Assembly (NCBI GenBank): GCA_015680685.1
Contig: MNCI01028444.1
Span: forward strand, 710,804 to 774,803
Origin: Gnetum montanum
Lineage: Eukaryota > Streptophyta > Gnetopsida > Gnetales > Gnetaceae
Direction: 5' to 3'
DNA length: 64,000 nucleotides
This document shows positions 59,338-64,000 of the stretch, in pieces (the first letter of the stretch is position 1; each line of letters begins with the position of its first letter). Below the pieces are notes generated by a model. That model saw only the letters and a program-made list of their open reading frames with translations, was not told the DNA's origin and made no database searches. The translations under genes were made by a program, and so were the position numbers.

Positions 59338-59490
59338 AATGAAGTCTTAGCTTAGTGATAAGACACTTAATTTAAGAACTCTAAGTCATGGGCTAGATCT
59401 CGGTGAGCAATACTTAATTATAAAGTTCTAACTTGATTACATGTCTTAGAAGTAAATATTTGCTAAAAACAATGTTTTTAGTTCCAATAA
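59338..59490 (+). mobile_element. tRNA-derived SINE near the B3 gene
   Basis: Box A-like CTTAGCTTAGTGATAAGACA, box B-like GGGCTAGATCTCGG, then AATTATAAAGTTCTAACTTG and CATGTCTTAG as in the copy at 16431. It ends about 480 bp before the B3 start codon. Confidence 0.7.
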
Positions 59491-59970
59491 AATAAAATAC
59501 TTAAATATAAATATGTTTCTTAGCTAAACATATAAATAATTTTAACTAAACTATATAATGGGAAAAGCAATTACCTCCCACCTTTCATAATGGGTTTTCC
59601 ACCCATAAAATCTATGTTTCCAAATTGTAGCTGAAGTTTACTTAGTTAAAAAAGGTAACATAAAGTTTAATAAAGTAATAGTTATAACGGAATTGTAAGC
59701 TGAGGAAGGTGAGGAACCGTAAGATAAGTCTGAAGAGACAAAGAACTTGCTTTTTGCAGAAGTGGTAGGATATCTAAAAACAAAAGAAATGTTAACCTTG
59801 GATTTTTTAACTACTCGTTCGCTTTTTGTTCTTTAAAAAATAAAACTGCTTTTTCGTGGTGTTGGTCGTCGCAGTTCTCACCTCCAGCCAGAATATATCG
59901 ACACCAAGCCAAGAAGTAATCAACTAAAGCATTACTGTCTACGTTTCAGAGCAAGAGAAGCAAAACCACA

Positions 59971-60906
59971 ATGTCATCAGGATCATCAAGAGGGAGGCCA
60001 GGCCATGCAAAGGCTGTCTGCAACAGCAACAACACTGGGCCAAGAGCAATAACAACGCCAAATAATGCAGCTGCTGCTGCAGCAACTGCAACATGTGCAA
60101 TTGTAGAGAGGGAGATGGCCGATCACGAAACAACAGAAGAAACATTTACTCTTCTTTTCGACAAGGAGCTCAGAGCAAGCGACGTCAGCAAACGTCAGGG
60201 TCGGTTGGTTATACCGTCAGAACAAGTACCACGTATCGTTTCTAGATTGCAAGACTCTGTCCGAGAAGCCCTGCAACGTGATCCACTGATTGGGGTTACA
60301 ATTGAATTTCGTGAACAATTGCCTGCAGCAGCAGCTCAGCAGAATCAGGAGAAGCAGTTCAAATCATGGACATGGCTGTTCAAACAGTGGAAGAGCTCTG
60401 GATCATACGTCTTGATTCAGGGTTGGATCGACTTCGTGGTTGCTCGAAACCTTCAGTGCGGATCTAGGGTTCGCTTCTTGTGCCATGAATCCTCGCAAAC
60501 CTTCTACGTCTCTGTTGCAGAACCAGAAAACGCACCATCAACATCATCTACTCCCAATAATAATATCTGCAACAACATTGCCGACGCCAACACCAGTTGC
60601 AGTAGCATGATGAAGCGGGATTTGCAGAAACGGCAGCAACAATTGCTCATATTTGGTACACCAGTTGCAATCGCACCCCCAAGAAGGATGACGTTGACGA
60701 TGAACAAGAAGAGAAAACTGGCCGAACCAGATTCTGCAACTAACGCACATGCAAGTGCAACGGGAAATGTAAGTGCTGCACCAGTCTTGAATTTGAAAGT
60801 GAAATGGAAGAAGAAAAACATGCAAGTCTGCGTATGCCTTCGCCTTAGCACGGGACGTTCTCATGAAGATCCTCTCTTTTGCACCACATGTGGAGGTCTC
60901 CTGTGA
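59971..60906 (+). CDS. B3-domain DNA-binding protein, 311 residues, single exon
   Basis: A plant transcription-factor-type protein, expected in the nucleus, binding DNA through a B3 fold. The B3 domain covers residues 58-182: L-L-F-D-K-E-L-R-A-S-D-V-S-K at 61-74, R-L-V-I-P at 78-82, W-L-F-K-Q-W at 135-140, S-Y-V-L-I-Q-G-W-I-D-F-V at 145-156 and L-Q-C-G-S-R-V-R-F at 161-169. The N-terminus is low-complexity with an Ala run (33-38). A basic patch K-K-R-K is at 246-249. The C-terminal tail has C-V-C (287-289) and C-T-T-C (304-307), possibly metal-binding. Wording such as D-V-S-K-R-Q-G-R-L-V-I-P resembles the diverged B3 group rather than ARF or ABI3 proteins; the subfamily is not certain. It is intact and CpG-rich relative to its surroundings, so probably functional. 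The chosen ATG is the first in frame after a long leader; residue 50 (M) is an alternative start that still keeps the whole domain. Confidence 0.9.
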   Translation: MSSGSSRGRPGHAKAVCNSNNTGPRAITTPNNAAAAAATATCAIVEREMADHETTEETFTLLFDKELRASDVSKRQGRLVIPSEQVPRIVSRLQDSVREALQRDPLIGVTIEFREQLPAAAAQQNQEKQFKSWTWLFKQWKSSGSYVLIQGWIDFVVARNLQCGSRVRFLCHESSQTFYVSVAEPENAPSTSSTPNNNICNNIADANTSCSSMMKRDLQKRQQQLLIFGTPVAIAPPRRMTLTMNKKRKLAEPDSATNAHASATGNVSAAPVLNLKVKWKKKNMQVCVCLRLSTGRSHEDPLFCTTCGGLL

Positions 60907-62078
60907 CAGGCATCACCAGTGATACTTTTATTCGCATCTTTCTATGTTTTATGGATCATAGTATTTGACTACAGATCTGGGCAATTATATGCATAACTAT
61001 TCATGTGTATTGTTTTTTACAGTCTATTGTCTAATGCCATGAATTTTTCTTGGAAAAATAAAAGGAAAAGCAACAGGGAAAATTATTCATTCATGAAAAT
61101 AATTACACGGTCGTAGTGATCGCGATTCCTTAGTTCTTCTGTTTTAAATTTTCTTTACCACTACTGTTTAATTATAAGTCCTAATTTGAAATTTTTTGTG
61201 ACTGCAAAGTTATCTTGGTGTTCAGAAGTAGATTAAGTTTCAATACCGTCGGCCGTCGCCATACTTGGGATTTCGCTTCAAGCGTTTTTTTTTTTTTTTT
61301 AATATATCTTTTTAATAAAAACTTTTCCCTCGTCTTTGCTTGTAAATATAGAAATCGATCTTCTTGATTTACGTTTTTTTTTAGGGGGGGGTGCCGGACC
61401 CGAAAAGATTTTTTTTTTTTTTTTTTTTTTGGGTGAAAGAAATCTTTTCTAAAATCAGGTACAATGTATAGAAGATGCCTTGGGTAGGGTAAAGATTTCA
61501 TTTATGGTGGGAAATATTTTATTATCATTTTGAAGACATTCTCACATGTTAAAAAGCAAAAATCTCTATGGTGATGGCTAGAGGTAGAGAAACATTAGTG
61601 AAAGAAGGAGGCTATCTTATGACTTGAAAAGGCATGCAATGAGATTCTTGTGAAATGAATTGGAATATTCATGGGAATAATAATACCTCAATTTCTTAGC
61701 TTCNAATTATTTCTATGGACTTACCGCAAATTTTAAATCAGAATTATTCACTTCAGCAGGTCGGTGTGGAGCATTGTTTTTGTTAAAAAAGACACTTCTA
61801 CGTAGTCGCGGGTTCCACTCCAGTTTATTTTCCTTTTTCCAACTTCTTAATTATTAGTTTTTGTTGAGACGATGATTCCTAATAACTAAGCCAAGAGATT
61901 CATCAGGACTCCAAGAGAGCGAAATATATCAAAATCTCTTAAAAGTTTTTTGCTACTCTTTTTTCATAGGCTATTTAAGGTTTTTAAATGATATAATAAA
62001 AACTTTATATTTTTCGTTATTTTTCCTGGACAGCATTTTTCAAGCATATAATATACACCATTTTTATTTTCATTCTAA
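60907..62078. other. B3 3' flank, no gene seen
   Basis: A likely polyadenylation signal AATAAA is at 61057-61062, about 150 bp after the stop codon. Long T runs occur near 61287-61300, 61374-61382 and 61411-61430, with a G run at 61385-61391. One undetermined base (n) is at 61704. A 106-codon minus-strand frame across the T runs is mostly Lys from homopolymers and is not credible as a gene. Confidence 0.6.
61057..61062 (+). terminator. Putative polyadenylation signal of the B3 gene
   Basis: AATAAA lies 151 bp after the stop codon, in an AT-rich stretch. No cleavage site can be set from sequence alone. Confidence 0.4.
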
Positions 62079-62515
62079 TATCATCATCATCATTATCATC
62101 TTAGCCTTGTCCCAAGAAAATGGGATCCGCTACATGAGTTCCTTTTCACCATTCACCTCTATTTCTTTATTTGCAGTTTTTTCAAATCATCTTTAATTGT
62201 TTTTCCCATGTCTTCTTTGGTCTTTCTTTTGGTGGTTTTCTTAGAACATTTATGTAGCAATCTTTTTAAATAGGTTCATTGTTTAATCTTGTTTGCACAT
62301 GTCCAAACCATTTAAGCCACCATTCTTATAAGTTAACTGAAACAGAAGCCACTCCAAGTCTTTCTCTAATGTATGTATTATGTAGTTTATCTCTTCTAAG
62401 AATAGTCAACATCCATCTAAGAATTTACATTTTTGCCATATTGATTTGTTTCTCATGTCTCTTTTGTACTACCTAACATTCAATACCATATAAAATAGCA
62501 ATCCTAATTACTATC
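62079..62515 (-). mobile_element. RTE-type LINE, 3' end
   Basis: On the plus strand it opens with ATCATCATCATCATTATCAT and then TTAGCCTTGTCCCAAGAAAA and TGGGATCCGCTACATGAG. This is the complement of the well-known 3' end of plant RTE LINEs, where the last codons give V-A-D-P and a short repeat tail follows. The minus strand encodes relics of the C-terminal part: I-L-R-W-M-L-T-I-L-R-R-D-K near 62390-62430, W-W-L-K-W-F-G-H-V near 62295-62325 and P-K-K-T-W-E-K near 62195-62215. The rest would lie beyond element H. Confidence 0.78.
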
Positions 62516-63343
62516 TGATGAGACGTGATATGCACAAGCCGCGATATCGCATCCCCTGCGATATCGCGTTGTCCCCTACGATATCGCGATCCACTGCCAA
62601 ATCTATAAATAAGAGGCGGCACTCCCCTCATTTCAAATCCTAGGCTAGAAGTAGCGAAGCTCTGGCGGATTGATCACCCCAGAGATAGAATATTTTCCAT
62701 GTGCCCGCAGTAGGAGTCCCCCAAGTGAACGATTCTTTATTCGAGCAGCTTTGTACCTGAACGCAAGTTGTCTACGACAATAAAGACGAGCTTTGTGGAT
62801 AAACCTTGCAATACATGGATAGGTTTATTTAATGTTATTTATTGCTTTCCTAGTAGCGCGACATGAGTACGACTTGGTTACGAGCATTGACGAATGTGTA
62901 CGGCTAGCCAAGGAATCGGCTGCTTGTCACACTTAGGCTAGTTAGGTGCCTCAGTACGACCGCTTCAAGCACGTGCGTTACGTGTGGTAATCCCAGTAAC
63001 AATTAGCATTTGGTAGCCACAGTTGCACAGTTCAGGGTATGTACGATAAGTGGGCACGGATGCTGACGCTAGGACTTAGCGCTGTAGTTAGAGCTAGTTT
63101 TAGTCTCTCAACCCTTCACCCCTTAGCATGGGAGATAAACCAGAAAAGACCAAAAAAATCATATACCTCAGACTTACTTAACCATACACCATGACAACAA
63201 CAAGCAAGTTTGGGAAGACAACGATTAATTAACCCCAAGAGTTCCTTGCGGCGTTTAGGCATTTAGTCTGCGGAGTTCGACCGGATCGAGCGTGCTACGC
63301 TCGTTTCGTATGGTTGAGTGTAGGGGGACCTTGCCACTCATCA
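62516..63343 (+). repeat. 5' LTR of element H
   Basis: It is 828 bp, TGATGAGACGTG to GCCACTCATCA. Three palindromes, GCGATATCGC at 62541-62550 and 62558-62567 and CGATATCG at 62579-62586, precede TATAAATA (62604-62611). AATAAA is at 62779-62784. Confidence 0.93.
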
Positions 63344-63363
63344 TTGGTGCCATTGCCGGGGAC
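63344..63363 (+). other. Primer binding site of element H
   Basis: TTGGTGCCATTGCCGGGGAC follows the LTR at once. From its second base it pairs with the 3' end of plant tRNA-Asp except at two positions, both C-to-T or G-to-A changes in CpG. Confidence 0.9.
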
Positions 63364-63484
63364 TAAGTGTTTGTACGCCAATTAGAACATTAGGAAATCT
63401 TTCACATCGTTGTGAGCCTTAATGAACCTTTGGGTTAATTAGTTAAATAAGAACATATATAACGGTGAATAGCACACCAATAAA

Positions 63485-64000
63485 ATGGCTTCTTCTCATA
63501 AGGTTAACTCACCTAGGGATAACACGAAAGACAGTCAGCGACATACACATAACCAAAATTAGCCAAGTCCTCAGCAATCTAAGGTGACATATACTCATCC
63601 CGATGAGTATGTGCCTAATTTTACATTTATTCTCCATCAAGACGAACAACTGCAGTGGAGAGATTTGCAAGGTAACATTGTGTTACCCCTAGATCGATCA
63701 GTCCCTAACATGCTTTTCCGTGCCCTAGCACAGATTGGCATGCAAGAACTATTTGCGAAATACATTATGGATGACTTTGACACAAGGGATTATCATCCCA
63801 CAGATGCCCAACGTATTCGAGACTTAAGGCAGGAGAGCCAACACTCATTGTTGAAGGGCAAGGTCCCCCATGTCCTTAGTGAAATAGGAGATGAGGAAAC
63901 CCTCACAACGGGTTTCTTAGGAAAAGATGTTCCTCCTCCTCACAATGGTGAAGAGGTTAGGCATCAGAGCCTTCGATCAACTGTACATGCTACGGGCTCT
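63485..64000 (+). pseudogene. gag: Element H gag, N-terminal part, one in-frame stop
   Basis: ATG at 63485 gives M-A-S-S-H-K-V-N-S-P. The frame stays open to the window end (172 codons) except for a single TAG at 63560-63562, at a likely former Gln (CAG). The block H-P-D-E-Y-V-P-N-F-T-F-I-L-H-Q-D-E-Q-L follows at about 63598-63654, then R-D-Y-H-P-T-D at about 63787-63807. These are shared with C, D and F, showing a conserved gag N-terminus. The core and zinc knuckle lie beyond the window. Its ATG is 141 bp after the LTR end. Confidence 0.85.

Larger units (their letters stand above)
58305..59970. other. Intergenic DNA upstream of the B3 gene, with SINE cluster
   Basis: This spans from the element G LTR to the B3 start codon. 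It has several SINE copies in both orientations (58657-59490, listed separately). 59500-59970 is the likely promoter and leader of the B3 gene; there is no clear TATA box (a weak TAAAAAATAAAA at about 59837). CpG sites become more frequent from about 59815, unlike the repeats to the left. Confidence 0.55.
62516..64000 (+). mobile_element. Element H: 5' part of a young Athila-type retrotransposon
   Basis: It begins with an LTR (62516-63343), an intact primer site and gag, and runs off the window. It is inserted in the LINE tail; the five bases before it are CTATC. Compared with the other copies it keeps many CpG sites and only one in-frame stop in the visible gag, so it is the youngest here. 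Whether it has ORF3 cannot be seen; its LTR is of the GATATC type found in C and F. Confidence 0.93.

Noticed and set aside
60504-60864. Two minus-strand open frames of over 100 codons opposite the B3 gene
   Set aside because: They lie antisense to the B3 coding region, overlap each other in different frames and resemble nothing known.
61181-61501. 106-codon minus-strand frame with Lys runs
   Set aside because: The frame is held open by T homopolymers; no domain is visible.
62541-62590. CRISPR-like or satellite array from repeated GATATC units
   Set aside because: There are only three short palindromes with unequal spacing, inside an LTR promoter of a plant element.

Overview
This is nuclear DNA of a seed plant with a repeat-rich genome. 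The evidence is nested, old Ty3/gypsy retrotransposons of the Athila type with tRNA-Asp-like primer sites, plant SINE and LINE relics, and one single-exon plant B3-domain gene. It is AT-rich and CpG-poor, and its coding relics carry many C-to-T or G-to-A changes, as expected of long-methylated repeats. A gymnosperm is plausible from the density and age of the repeats, but the sequence does not settle the species.

Layout: 1-3965 is element A (minus strand, truncated by the window edge). At about 3965 it meets an opposite-facing gag and LTR fragment (3966-4864). 4865-6153 is gene-less DNA. 6159-16248 is element C, complete and on the minus strand, with target duplication ATAGC. 16254-19301 is old intergenic DNA with a SINE, a double hairpin and a LINE ORF1 relic. 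19307-32282 is element D, complete and on the plus strand, with target duplication CTTGG. 32288-35629 is gene-less DNA. About 35630-53073 is element E, which lacks its 5' half and is split by the complete element F (40029-49851). E itself sits in the gag of the older, pol-less element G (53074-58304). 58305-59970 holds a SINE cluster, and the B3 gene is at 59971-60906. An RTE-type LINE tail (62079-62515) is cut by a young LTR element H (62516 to the window end).

The LTR elements are one extended family: LTR - PBS - gag - protease - RT/RNase H - integrase - about 2 kb non-coding - (ORF3) - polypurine tract - LTR. Two forms occur. D and E (D is 13.0 kb) have LTRs with a GGCCTCATCGA-type motif before the TATA box and carry a third ORF after pol. 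C and F (9.8-10.1 kb) have LTRs with GATATC palindromes and have lost ORF3. H shares the GATATC LTR type.

The most interesting signals are these. D and E each have a copy of the LTR promoter module (GGCCTC motif 27 bp before a TATA box) inside the element, about 450 bp before ORF3, suggesting a separate ORF3 transcript. A small hairpin with compensatory changes lies between integrase and ORF3. A polypurine tract recurs just after integrase. The gag zinc knuckle has unusual spacing. No element looks fully competent; F has the most intact pol frame but lacks its primer binding site.
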